In this document: positions 48,091-56,981 of the stretch, piece by piece
How the letters are laid out: each line of letters starts with the position of its first letter
How positions within the stretch are numbered: position 1 is the stretch's first letter
Program-made: the position numbers and the translations under genes
The notes under the pieces: model-generated
The model's database searches: none
What the model was told of the DNA's origin: nothing
Seen by the model: only the letters and a program-made list of their open reading frames with translations
Assembly: GCF_008641105.1 (NCBI RefSeq)
Contig: NZ_VTTI01000001.1
Span: forward strand, 1 to 60,399
Direction: 5' to 3'
Source of the DNA: Halopseudomonas salina
GTDB taxonomy: Bacteria > Pseudomonadota > Gammaproteobacteria > Pseudomonadales > Pseudomonadaceae
Length of the DNA stretch: 60,399 nt

Positions 48091-49517
48091 AGCGCAGCAT
48101 GATTACCAGGAACATGATGGGCATCAGCCTGATTCTGGCGCTGACTGGCTGCTCAATGATCCCGGAGTATGAGCGCCCGGCCTCGCCGGTAGCCGACGGC
48201 TGGCCGAGAGGCGAGGCCTACGAGGCTACCTCTGCTGAATCCAGCGTCACGCCACCGGCGTGGCAAAGCTTCTTCCGCGATCCAGAGTTACGCGAACTGA
48301 TAGCAGCTGCACTGGAAAACAACCGGGATCTTCGCGTGGCAGCCCTCAATGTAGCAGCCACCCGCGAGCTCTACCGGATTCAACGGGCTGACCGCTTGCC
48401 CACCCTCAGCGCGGACGGCAGCGGTAGTCGTGCGCGTACACCCGCCGGCCTCAATGGCAGTACGCAAAGCGGGATCAACAGCCAGTACAGCGCCACCCTG
48501 GGCGTTGCCTGGGAGGTCGACCTGTTCGGCCGCGTGGACAGCCTGCAGCAACAAGCGCTGGAAGAGTATCTGGCCACGGAAGCCGCGGAACGCAGCGTGC
48601 AGGTCAGCCTGATCGCCAGCGTAGCCAATACCTACCTGCGCTGGCAGGCTGATCAGGCGCTGCTTCAAGCTACACAGGAGACCTTGCAGACCTATGAAGA
48701 CAGTCTGCGACTGACCCAGCGCAGCTTCGATGTAGGGATCGCCTCGACGCTGGAGCTGACCCAGGCCCGCACAGCGGTGGAAACGGCTCGCAGCAGTCTG
48801 GCCGCATACAGGCGACTGGTTGCTGAAGACCGCAACGCCCTGACCCTGCTGCTGGGCCAGCAGGCGCCGGCTTTACCCGGCGCAAAACCGGAGCTAGGGA
48901 CCGACCTGCTCGCCGAGTTACCGGCGGGCTTGTCCTCGGAGGTGCTGTTGCAGCGCCCGGATATTCTGCAGGCCGAGTATGCGCTGCGCGAAGCCAACGC
49001 CAATATCGGCGCGGCACGGGCGGCGTTCTTCCCCAGCATCAGCCTGACAGCCAACGCCGGCAGCGCCAGCAACCAGCTGTCTGGCCTGTTCGACAGCGGC
49101 TCGGAGTACTGGAATTTCTCGCCGAGCATCAGCCTGCCGATCTTCAACGCTGGGCGCCTGCAGGCGAACCTGAACTACGCAGAGGTCATTCGTGATGTGC
49201 GTGTAGCCGAATACGAAAAGTCGATCCAGGTGGCTTTCAGCGAAGTCGCCGATGGCCTTGCCGCACGGGAGACCTACGTGGATCAGGTCGCCGCGCAACA
49301 GCGTCTGCTCAGCGCCAGCGAAGACTATTTCCAGATCGCCGAGCGTCGTTACCGCAGCGGCGTGGACAGTTACCTGACCTTGCTCGACGCCCAGCGCCAG
49401 CTCTTCACTGCTCGCCAGCAACTGATCACCGATCGGCTGAATCAGTTGACCAGTGAAGTGGAGCTGTTTCGCGCGTTGGGGGGAGGTTGGACCATGCCGA
49501 CGGATCAGACTGAGTAA
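48087..49517 (+). CDS. ttgC: OprM/TtgC-type outer-membrane efflux channel
   Basis: 476 residues. Lipobox LALTGC (C22), then the two TolC-like repeats ([37 protein letters not shown] and [10 protein letters not shown]). Third gene of the efflux operon. As the nearest channel it may also serve the RND pump at 38534-42819. A candidate terminator follows. Confidence 0.94.
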   Translation: MKRSMITRNMMGISLILALTGCSMIPEYERPASPVADGWPRGEAYEATSAESSVTPPAWQSFFRDPELRELIAAALENNRDLRVAALNVAATRELYRIQRADRLPTLSADGSGSRARTPAGLNGSTQSGINSQYSATLGVAWEVDLFGRVDSLQQQALEEYLATEAAERSVQVSLIASVANTYLRWQADQALLQATQETLQTYEDSLRLTQRSFDVGIASTLELTQARTAVETARSSLAAYRRLVAEDRNALTLLLGQQAPALPGAKPELGTDLLAELPAGLSSEVLLQRPDILQAEYALREANANIGAARAAFFPSISLTANAGSASNQLSGLFDSGSEYWNFSPSISLPIFNAGRLQANLNYAEVIRDVRVAEYEKSIQVAFSEVADGLAARETYVDQVAAQQRLLSASEDYFQIAERRYRSGVDSYLTLLDAQRQLFTARQQLITDRLNQLTSEVELFRALGGGWTMPTDQTE

Positions 49518-49526
49518 CCAATGAAG

Positions 49527-49551
49527 GGCCGGGCAGCCAACCCCGGCCTTA
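49527..49551 (+). terminator. Candidate terminator after the efflux operon
   Basis: GGCCGGG (49527-49533) pairs with CCCGGCC (49542-49548) over an 8-base loop, then TTA. The T-tract is short; moderate evidence only. Confidence 0.45.
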
Positions 49552-49593
49552 TGGTCCACCCATACAAGCACTGGCTTACTTATTCTTAATCGA

Positions 49594-49605
49594 TATAACG
49601 TTATA
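49594..49605. promoter_or_regulatory. AT-rich palindrome upstream of the sulfide operon
   Basis: TATAACGTTATA, a perfect 12-bp palindrome 62 bases before the persulfide dioxygenase gene, inside a very AT-rich stretch. BigR/SqrR-type sulfide regulators bind AT-rich palindromes, but no such regulator gene is in the window. Confidence 0.4.
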
Positions 49606-49667
49606 ACTATTAAACAGTTATGATTTATCTTAATTGAGTATTTCAAGCCCAGTAATGGAGTGTGATC

Positions 49668-50531
49668 ATGCAACCTCTTGTAGAAGCTTTCTTCGACCAG
49701 GCGACCTTCACCTACAGCTATGTTGTGAGTGACCCTGCCACTAAACGCTGCGCTATCGTTGACTCCGTACTCGACTACGATCCAGCATCTGGCAGAACCT
49801 CCCACAACAGTGCAGATCGCCTGATCGCCCATGTGGGCGAGCAGGGCCTTCAAGTCGATTGGCTGCTGGAGACCCATGTGCACGCCGACCATCTCTCTGC
49901 TGCGCCCTATTTGAAGCGTGAAGTGGGCGGGCAACTGGCGATCGGCGAAAACATCACTGTCGTGCAGGATACCTTCGGCAAGCTATTCAATGCCGGCACC
50001 GAGTTCGCCACCGATGGGCGCCAGTTTGATCACCTGTTCAAGGACGGCGATACCTTTCAGATAGGTAACATCGAAGCCCGCGCCATCCATACCCCTGGCC
50101 ATACGCCGGCCTGTATGACCTACCTGATCGGCGACGCCGGTTTTGTCGGCGACACTCTGTTCATGCCTGACTATGGCACCGCTCGCTGCGACTTCCCGGG
50201 CGGTGATGCGCGAGTGCTGTTCCAGTCGATTCGCAAGCTGTTTGCGCTACCCGATGAGACGCGGTTGTTCATGTGCCACGACTACAAGGCTCCTGGCCGG
50301 GATGACTTTCGCTACGAGACCACGGTGGCCGAAGAGCGCGCGCATAACGTGCACGTTCATGAGGGAATCCAGGAATCAGATTTCGTTACCATGCGCAGCG
50401 ACCGTGATGCCACATTGGGTATGCCGACGCTGATTTTGCCGTCAGTGCAGATCAACATGCGAGCGGGCCAGTTGCCACCCGCCGAAGATAACGGCATCCG
50501 CTATCTGAAAATCCCCCTCGACGTGCTGTGA
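49668..50531 (+). CDS. Blh/ETHE1-like persulfide dioxygenase
   Basis: 287-residue MBL-fold protein. HVHADHLSAA (HxHxDH), IHTPGHTPACM, GDTLF and CHDY provide the iron ligands. This is the beta-lactamase-like hydrolase (Blh) form that is regulated with SQR in sulfide-detoxifying operons and oxidises persulfide to sulfite. GGAG lies 7 bases before ATG 49668; a GTG at 49662 is also in frame. First gene of the sulfide operon, 10 bases before the SQR fusion. Confidence 0.88.
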   Translation: MQPLVEAFFDQATFTYSYVVSDPATKRCAIVDSVLDYDPASGRTSHNSADRLIAHVGEQGLQVDWLLETHVHADHLSAAPYLKREVGGQLAIGENITVVQDTFGKLFNAGTEFATDGRQFDHLFKDGDTFQIGNIEARAIHTPGHTPACMTYLIGDAGFVGDTLFMPDYGTARCDFPGGDARVLFQSIRKLFALPDETRLFMCHDYKAPGRDDFRYETTVAEERAHNVHVHEGIQESDFVTMRSDRDATLGMPTLILPSVQINMRAGQLPPAEDNGIRYLKIPLDVL

Positions 50532-50541
50532 GGAGATAACC

Positions 50542-52284
50542 ATGGACTCGCTCAAGCGCCTTAGCCCTTTCATTGCCGTGGCGGCCCAGTTGCAACCGGC
50601 GGATATGGGCACCCTGGCTGCCGCAGGATATCGCACTGTTATCAACAACCGTCCCGACAACGAAGAGGAGGGGCAACCCACCTCGGCCGAGATGCACGCG
50701 GCCGCCAGGGCCAGCGGACTTGAATACCATCACCTGCCAGTCACTTCGGGGCAGATCACGGATACCGACGTAGCTGGCTTTACCGAGCTGCTCAATCAGG
50801 TACGCGGACCGGTTCTGGCTTTTTGCCGAACAGGTACCCGCTCCATCTCGCTTTGGGCATTGAGTGAAGCGCACCATATTGACCCTTTGGCGCTATTGGC
50901 CGCCGCTCGGGGGCAGGGTTACGACCTTACCGGTCTTGCTCCCCGGCTGGAGCTGTATTCGCAAACCACCCCAGGCCCCACGCCTACCGCGAGCATCAGC
51001 GCTACCCAACGCTACGACGTACTGGTGGTCGGGGGCGGTGCCGCCGGCTGCGCCGTGACGGCGAGCCTGTTGAAGCGCGATCCACACCTGCGCATTGCGG
51101 TGGTTGAACCACGGGAGCAGCACTATTACCAGCCAGGCTGGACCCTGGTCGGCGCTGGCATTTTTGACCGGGCTCAGACCGAGCGACCCATGGGCAAGTG
51201 CATTCCCCAGGCTGCCCAGTGGATACGCTCGGCGGTGGCGGCTTTCGAGCCGGACCAGCAGCGGGTGGTGTTGGAGGACGGCAACCGTCTCGGCTACCGG
51301 ACCCTGGTCGTGTGCCCCGGTCTCAGCCTGAACTGGGATGCCGTCGAAGGACTCAGGGAAACCCTGGGCAAGAACGGGGTGACCTCGAACTACAAGTTCG
51401 AACTGGCGCCCTATACCTGGCAGCTGGTACAGAATCTGCGGCGCGGCCGCGCCCTCTTCACTCAGCCGCCCATGCCGATCAAGTGCGCCGGCGCGCCACA
51501 GAAAGCCATGTATCTGTCCTGCGACTGGTGGCAGAAACAAGGCGTGCTGTCTGACATCGATGTGGAGTTCTGCTCGTCCGGGGCCGTGCTCTTTGGTGTT
51601 TCCACCTTCGTGCCACCGCTGATGAACTACATCGAACGCTACGGAGCGCAGCTCAGTTTCAATACCACGCTGACCGCAGTCGACGGCCCTGCGCACAAGG
51701 CCTGGTTCAAGCAGGTGGATGCTCAGGGCAACAGCCAGACAGTCGAGAAGTCATTCGATTTTCTGCATGTGGTGCCCCACCAACAGGCGCCCGCCTTTGT
51801 CAGTCAGAGCCCCCTGGCGAACGCTGATGGCTGGGTGGAGGCTGACCACGAAACCCTGCGCCACCCGCGCTATGGCAACATCTTCAGTCTGGGCGATGTG
51901 TGTGCCGCACCGAATGCCAAAACAGCTGCAGCTGTGCGCAAACAGGCCCCGGTAGTGGCCGAGAACGTGATTGCGGTTCTGGCGGGCAAAGGCCCTCGCG
52001 CCCTGTATGACGGCTACGGATCCTGCCCGCTAACCGTTGAGCGAGGCAAGGTGATACTTGCCGAATTCGGTTATGGCGGAAAGCTCCTACCCACCTTTCC
52101 GCTGGACCCTGTCGTCCCGCGGCGGCTGGCCTGGGACCTGAAAGTGAAAATGATGCCGGGCATCTACTTCGACATGATGCTGCGTGGCCGCGAATGGCTG
52201 GCCCACCCCAAGCACCTGCCCCACGAACCGCTGGCGGTTGAGGCGCCCCCGGCATGCGATTTTGGCAAGGAACAGGGCAAATGA
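50542..52284 (+). CDS. Sulfide:quinone oxidoreductase fused to a phosphatase-like (DUF442) domain
   Basis: 580 residues. Residues 1-135 are a TIGR01244/DUF442 domain (TVINNRPDNEEEGQP; active-site-like cysteine C95 in FCRTGTRS). From about 155 on is a flavoprotein like type II SQR: FAD motif VVGGGAAGCA, YYQPGWTLVG, C220 in MGKCIPQ, C315 in PIKCAGAPQK, and a GDVCAAPNAKT cofactor end. It oxidises sulfide to sulfane sulfur and passes electrons to quinone; the fused domain may process persulfide. AGGAG is 6 bases from ATG. It overlaps SulP by ATGA. Confidence 0.88.
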   Translation: MDSLKRLSPFIAVAAQLQPADMGTLAAAGYRTVINNRPDNEEEGQPTSAEMHAAARASGLEYHHLPVTSGQITDTDVAGFTELLNQVRGPVLAFCRTGTRSISLWALSEAHHIDPLALLAAARGQGYDLTGLAPRLELYSQTTPGPTPTASISATQRYDVLVVGGGAAGCAVTASLLKRDPHLRIAVVEPREQHYYQPGWTLVGAGIFDRAQTERPMGKCIPQAAQWIRSAVAAFEPDQQRVVLEDGNRLGYRTLVVCPGLSLNWDAVEGLRETLGKNGVTSNYKFELAPYTWQLVQNLRRGRALFTQPPMPIKCAGAPQKAMYLSCDWWQKQGVLSDIDVEFCSSGAVLFGVSTFVPPLMNYIERYGAQLSFNTTLTAVDGPAHKAWFKQVDAQGNSQTVEKSFDFLHVVPHQQAPAFVSQSPLANADGWVEADHETLRHPRYGNIFSLGDVCAAPNAKTAAAVRKQAPVVAENVIAVLAGKGPRALYDGYGSCPLTVERGKVILAEFGYGGKLLPTFPLDPVVPRRLAWDLKVKMMPGIYFDMMLRGREWLAHPKHLPHEPLAVEAPPACDFGKEQGK

Positions 52285-54062
52285 AACTACGCCATTGGTT
52301 ACCCTGGCTGGACTGGGGCCGCCAATACAATCGAACCACCGCCGCCCAGGATGGCCTGGCGGCGGTGATCGTAACGCTGATGCTGATCCCGCAGAGTCTG
52401 GCCTACGCCATGCTCGCAGGCCTGCCCCCGGTCACAGGTTTGTATGCCAGCATCCTGCCCCTGCTGGCCTATGCCCTGTTCGGCTCCAGCCGCGCTTTGG
52501 CCGTGGGCCCTGTCGCTGTGGTGTCTTTGATGACCGCTGCGGCACTGGGCCCGCTGTTTCCCGCAGGCAGCGCAGAATACATCGGCGCGGCTATGCTCCT
52601 GGCGTTGCTCTCGGGCGTGATCCTGAGTCTCATGGCGGTGTTGCGCCTGGGCTTTCTGGCCAATTTCCTCAGTCATCCGGTTATCTCGGGCTTTATCAGT
52701 GCATCCGGCATTCTGATCGCAGTGGGACAGCTCAAACATATATTCGGCGTTTCTGGTTCAGGCGGGAACCTGCTACAGATCTCATCGTCGTTATGGCAGT
52801 CGCTTCCGCAGATTCATCTACAGACGCTGCTGATCGGCCTTCTCAGCCTGGCATGGCTATGGTGGGCACGGAGCCGGCTCAAACCGCTGCTGCAACACCT
52901 GGGTCTGGGCGCCGGAATGGCGGGCAACCTGACCAAAGCCGGGCCTGTACTGGCCATCATCACCGCCATTTTGGTGGTGACTGTTCTGCAACTGGATGAC
53001 TCCGGGGTAAAGGTGGTGGGAGTTATTCCCCAGGGTCTACCGGGGATGATGACCCCAACGCTGGATCTGCAACTGGCGATAGTCTTGTTGCCGGCGGCGC
53101 TCCTCATCAGCCTGGTAGGCTTTGTCGAATCCGTCTCCGTGGGGCAGACCCTGGCCGCCAAACGGCGCCAACGGATCGAACCCGATAGCGAATTACTCGG
53201 CCTGGGAGCGGCGAATCTGAGCGCGGCTTTCAGTGGCGGGTATCCGGTTACCGGCGGCTTTGCCCGCTCGGTGGTGAACTATGATGCAGGCGCCCAGACA
53301 CCCATGGCAGGGGTTTTTACTGCTGCCGGCATTGGCCTCAGCGTCATGTTGTTGACCCCGTTACTGCACAATCTGCCACAGGCGGTGCTGGCGGCCACGA
53401 TTATTATTGCGGTGCTGAGCCTGGTCGATCTCGAATCGCTGAAACGCACTTGGCGCTACTCGCGTCCGGATGGGGCCGCGCAGGCAGCGACTCTGTTGGG
53501 CGTGCTGCTCATCGGAGTGGAAGCAGGCATCCTGCTGGGCGTCGGGCTTTCGCTGATGCTTTTTCTCTGGCGCACCAGTCAGCCCCACATGGCGGTAGTC
53601 GGCCAGGTGCCGGGGAGCGAACACTTTCGCAATATCGAGCGTTTTGCGGTGGTCGAATCGCCCGATGTACTGTCGCTGCGGGTCGATGAAAGCTTGTACT
53701 TCCCCAATTCCCGCTATCTGGAAGAGCGCATTGCCGAGCTGATTGCTGCCCGGCCGCAGGTACGCCATCTGGTGTTGATGTGCCCCGGGGTGAATCTGAT
53801 CGACGCCAGCGCGCTGGACTCGCTGGAAAATATCGTAGAGAGACTTCGCACCGCGGGGGTTCAGTTGCACCTTTCCGAGGTCAAGGGCCCGGTAATGGAC
53901 CAACTCAAGCGCTCGAGTTTTCTGCAGGATTTTGGCGGCCAGGTATTTATCAGCCAGTTCCAGGCTCTGCAGACGCTTTCACCGCAAATCGCCCTGGATA
54001 CCCTGAAGCAGGGAGCGCATATTGCTCATCTACCCACTCAACTCGAGAGGCAAGCGCCATGA
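52281..54062 (+). CDS. SulP-family anion transporter
   Basis: 593 residues: about 12 membrane helices (LIPQSLAYAMLAGLPPVTGLYAS is the SulP signature) and a C-terminal STAS domain (about 455-560, with HLVLMCPGVNLIDASALDSL). In this operon it most likely exports sulfite/sulfate or moves another sulfur anion. ATG overlaps the SQR stop and its stop overlaps the rhodanese start. Confidence 0.9.
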   Translation: MKLRHWLPWLDWGRQYNRTTAAQDGLAAVIVTLMLIPQSLAYAMLAGLPPVTGLYASILPLLAYALFGSSRALAVGPVAVVSLMTAAALGPLFPAGSAEYIGAAMLLALLSGVILSLMAVLRLGFLANFLSHPVISGFISASGILIAVGQLKHIFGVSGSGGNLLQISSSLWQSLPQIHLQTLLIGLLSLAWLWWARSRLKPLLQHLGLGAGMAGNLTKAGPVLAIITAILVVTVLQLDDSGVKVVGVIPQGLPGMMTPTLDLQLAIVLLPAALLISLVGFVESVSVGQTLAAKRRQRIEPDSELLGLGAANLSAAFSGGYPVTGGFARSVVNYDAGAQTPMAGVFTAAGIGLSVMLLTPLLHNLPQAVLAATIIIAVLSLVDLESLKRTWRYSRPDGAAQAATLLGVLLIGVEAGILLGVGLSLMLFLWRTSQPHMAVVGQVPGSEHFRNIERFAVVESPDVLSLRVDESLYFPNSRYLEERIAELIAARPQVRHLVLMCPGVNLIDASALDSLENIVERLRTAGVQLHLSEVKGPVMDQLKRSSFLQDFGGQVFISQFQALQTLSPQIALDTLKQGAHIAHLPTQLERQAP

Positions 54063-54439
54063 AAAATGCACATGACCTGGTAACCGATGCCAAGACCCGA
54101 ATTCAGGAGGTGTCCATACAGGACGCCGAGGCGGCAATTCGCGACGCGGACGCGCTGATTGACGTGCGCGAAAGCGACGAATTTGCTGCCGGGCATATTC
54201 CCGGAGCAGTGCACATCCCACGGGGCATGCTGGAGTTCAAACTGAGCAATGCGCCAGAGCTGTCAGCGCGCGATCTCAAGCTGGTGCTCTACTGCAAGAC
54301 CAGCGGACGCGCCGCACTGGCCGCCTGCTCTCTACAAGAGATGGGCTACATGAATGTGCAGTCCATCAGTGGCGGCTTTGACGCCTGGAGCGAAGCAGGC
54401 AAACCGGTTGTAACGCCGAGCCTGCCCTCTTTCGACTGA
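54059..54439 (+). CDS. Rhodanese-domain protein
   Basis: 126-residue single rhodanese domain. LIDVRESDEFAAGHIPGAVH and the active loop LVLYCKTSGRAA (Cys in YCKTSGR). Moves sulfane sulfur from persulfide to an acceptor, e.g. sulfite or thiol. GAGG is upstream, and the ATGA overlap with SulP shows strict coupling. Last gene of the sulfide operon. Confidence 0.92.
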   Translation: MKNAHDLVTDAKTRIQEVSIQDAEAAIRDADALIDVRESDEFAAGHIPGAVHIPRGMLEFKLSNAPELSARDLKLVLYCKTSGRAALAACSLQEMGYMNVQSISGGFDAWSEAGKPVVTPSLPSFD

Positions 54440-54440
54440 G

Positions 54441-54485
54441 ACCTCTCTCAGCACTGCAACAGCACCGCGTGGTGCTTAGAGAGGT
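54441..54485. terminator. Hairpin between convergent operons
   Basis: ACCTCTCT (54441-54448) pairs with AGAGAGGT (54478-54485), with a nested AGCACC/GGTGCT stem (54461-54476). It lies between the rhodanese stop and the HupE-like stop. No T-tract on either strand is clear, so bidirectional termination is moderately likely. Confidence 0.45.
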
Positions 54486-55585
54486 ACCCGCTCCCACGCC
54501 CAGACTGTGCCAGTCAGCGCGACGACGGCCACCCCGATCGGCATCACTACTCGCTGATAAATCCACTGATTGCGCAGCAGAAAAATCACCGGCACCACCG
54601 CTAGCACTACCGCCAATTGAGCCAGCTCAACTCCAACATTGAAGCTGGCCAGGGCGACTAGCCGAGATGACGTGTCACTCAAGAAATCACCCAGCACGCT
54701 GGCAAAGCCAAAGCCATGAATCAGACCGAAACCAAAACCGACGAGATATCTTCTGTGCCCCAGAAACGGCCAGATGATATTCACCGCAGCAGCAACGATG
54801 GACAATGCGATGAAGGTTTCCACCCAGGCGATGGGCAAGCGGACCACACCCAGGGTGGCGATGACCAGGGTCACCGAATGAGCAGCGGTAAAGGCGGTCA
54901 CGATCAACGCCACGTCCTTGACTGCAGCCCCGAGCCGGTCTTCTACCACCCAATGGCCCTTTTCACGCCGCACCGCAGCGGGCAACAACAACGCCAGCAG
55001 AAATAGCATATGGTCGTAGCCGATCCACAGGTGCACCATCCCTTCCCAGATGAAGTCACCTGCGGTTTGCCAGACACTGGGCACTTCGGCAAAGGTCAGG
55101 GTGCGTTGGTCAGGGCTCAGTACCGCCAACCGGTCATTGCCCTCGATCCGCGTCATCACCAGAGCACGATGCAATGGGTCCTGATCAAAAAATACGTTGT
55201 ATTTCAACTGTGACGGAGCGACTTCCGAATGCAGGCAGTCAGGACGAAATTCCACGGCCAGGTAATTGCCGTCGCTGTGACGGGTGATCCCCGCCAGGCG
55301 CAAATCCAGCGGACACTCCAGATCACCAGACATAACCTGTAGTCGCGAAGCGAGGTAATTTCTTACGCTGGCTTGCCGATCCACCACTTCGCCCCAGAGC
55401 ACCTGACCGTCGCCATTGCCGTCTAGCGGAACGGCGCGCGCCAGGTCAACCAGTGCTATATCCAGCCGACCGGGAGCCTCGACGAAAGCCGGTTGCCAAT
55501 ACAGGAAGCTGTCGCTGGCCTTATGTGCATGTGCCGCGCCCGCCATGACGAAACTGAGAATCACCAGGATGATTGAGCTTTTCAT
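54476..55585 (-). CDS. HupE/UreJ-family exported membrane protein
   Basis: 369 residues. Signal peptide (FVMAGAAHA), an exported N-terminal domain of about 170 residues, then a C-terminal HupE/UreJ_2 domain with about six helices, beginning MVHLWIGYDHMLFLLALLLP and with HGFGFASVLGDF. The histidines in the YDHMLF and AHSVTL segments may bind a metal such as nickel, as proposed for HupE, but no hydrogenase or urease is near. Its start overlaps the TPR gene stop by 4 bases (ATGA). Last gene of the ECF-linked cluster. Confidence 0.85.
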   Translation of the reverse strand: MKSSIILVILSFVMAGAAHAHKASDSFLYWQPAFVEAPGRLDIALVDLARAVPLDGNGDGQVLWGEVVDRQASVRNYLASRLQVMSGDLECPLDLRLAGITRHSDGNYLAVEFRPDCLHSEVAPSQLKYNVFFDQDPLHRALVMTRIEGNDRLAVLSPDQRTLTFAEVPSVWQTAGDFIWEGMVHLWIGYDHMLFLLALLLPAAVRREKGHWVVEDRLGAAVKDVALIVTAFTAAHSVTLVIATLGVVRLPIAWVETFIALSIVAAAVNIIWPFLGHRRYLVGFGFGLIHGFGFASVLGDFLSDTSSRLVALASFNVGVELAQLAVVLAVVPVIFLLRNQWIYQRVVMPIGVAVVALTGTVWAWERVPL

Positions 55586-56730
55586 AACGTACTTTCCCCA
55601 TCACGCAGCTCAACAGCAAAATTGGGGCTCTTACCCGCTCTGGCCGCAGCACGTATCAGAAGTTCACGATCTGGATGAGCACGCTGAGTCTCCCAGTTGG
55701 CAAGGGCCATTTCCAGAGCCGCATCGGCATCGCCTTTTACGTCCAACAGAAAACGTGCGTATTCCCAATGGTGCAGGTTTTCTCCACGCCAACGCGCCTC
55801 CCTGAAACGCTCATCAAGCTCGGAAACCAGGCCAGGCTGCTGGGGATCATCGAGGCGGGTCAAGGCGATAGCCCGTAATACCGCAAGGGTGTCTATCTCA
55901 TTGAATCCGTCCGTAATCACGAGAACTTCCGCGGGCCTGCCCTGGGCCAATAGCCAGTCGGCGTAGCGTGCCCGACGATACAAATCATCAGGGGCCTGCA
56001 GCAGACCGCGCTGCCAGTAACCATCGGCCTCGGGCAGACCGAGCCGTGAAGCCATTTCCGCCAGTGTAATGAGCGCGTAGTCACGCTCGATAGCGCCAGC
56101 AGAACCAGAGACATCGAGCCTCTGGCGTAAAAGATCATAAGCCTGACGGGGCTGAGCCCCGAGGCTGGCCAGCTCCTGAGTGCAGCTTGCAGACAACAGA
56201 CCTGGCCGGGGCTGAGCGAGCTTGTTACAGGCAAGCTCAGCCGCCACAAGATCGTTGCGTACCATGGCGATGCTATAGCGGGTAAGCCAGGCTTGACGAT
56301 TATCGGGCTGGGCCTTTAGCACCCGTGCGAGATCCGCTTCCGCCTGATCAAACCGGTGCAGCCGTTGGTGGATGGTTGCCCGCATGAGGTATACATCCGG
56401 GGTCCATCGATCCTGCGGCAGTTGGTTCAGCAAACCCACGGCCAACCCCAACGGGCGCGGACTGCCGGTAGTTCGGGACAGATCGATAAGGCCGCGTAGC
56501 TCCTTGGCCAACCTGTCCGGTGAGCGCAAGGCCACTGGCAATACAGCGCTGGCCGCGGTTGCCGCCGCAGTTTCCTTGACGGAGAGAACAACGGCATCAC
56601 GGGCAGGCAGCTTGATCTCGGTACCTATCGCACCCGCCCATCCAGCAAGAGGAAAACACAGCATACCCAGGATGGGGAAAACGCCGGGGCGCAAGCCCCG
56701 GCCTCCCTTATTGCTGACTGAGAAGATCAT
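55582..56730 (-). CDS. Exported TPR-repeat protein
   Basis: 382 residues. A signal-like helix (FPILGMLCFPLAGWAGA) precedes a TPR-type alpha-solenoid (e.g. YLMRATIHQRLHRFDQAEADL and LARVLKAQPDNRQAWL near 150-190), with repeats to about residue 360. Such proteins act as periplasmic scaffolds. AAGGAG is 7 bases before ATG 56730, which lies inside the upstream lipoprotein gene; the two overlap by 23 bases. It overlaps the HupE-like gene by ATGA. Confidence 0.8.
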   Translation of the reverse strand: MIFSVSNKGGRGLRPGVFPILGMLCFPLAGWAGAIGTEIKLPARDAVVLSVKETAAATAASAVLPVALRSPDRLAKELRGLIDLSRTTGSPRPLGLAVGLLNQLPQDRWTPDVYLMRATIHQRLHRFDQAEADLARVLKAQPDNRQAWLTRYSIAMVRNDLVAAELACNKLAQPRPGLLSASCTQELASLGAQPRQAYDLLRQRLDVSGSAGAIERDYALITLAEMASRLGLPEADGYWQRGLLQAPDDLYRRARYADWLLAQGRPAEVLVITDGFNEIDTLAVLRAIALTRLDDPQQPGLVSELDERFREARWRGENLHHWEYARFLLDVKGDADAALEMALANWETQRAHPDRELLIRAAARAGKSPNFAVELRDGESTL

Positions 56731-56971
56731 CAAACGCTCCTTCGTTTTCCTGATCGTCATAGGTAATGGTGAGGTCGTTGATGGCAACGGGCTCTGCGGT
56801 CTCACTGGTGCCAGCAAAGATATCCTTGACCAGGGCCGTGAACGACTGCGTGCCTTGTCCCCCGCCCCCATCAACGCCTCCGCCCCCAGCAGAGCCGCCG
56901 CCACCACCGCCACTCAGACAGCCGGTGAGCAGCCAACCAGCCAGACTTAACATGCATAGTGTCTTGATCAT
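56708..56971 (-). CDS. Glycine-rich small lipoprotein
   Basis: 87 residues: lipobox LAGWLLTGC (C18), a Gly-rich linker (about 20-40), and an acidic C-terminal tail (TYDDQENEGAFDDLL). No known family. It lies between DUF4331 and TPR and overlaps the TPR start, so translation is coupled. It might be the surface-anchored partner of the DUF4331 protein. Confidence 0.75.
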   Translation of the reverse strand: MIKTLCMLSLAGWLLTGCLSGGGGGGSAGGGGVDGGGGQGTQSFTALVKDIFAGTSETAEPVAINDLTITYDDQENEGAFDDLLSQQ

Positions 56972-56981
56972 GTCAGTCTCC

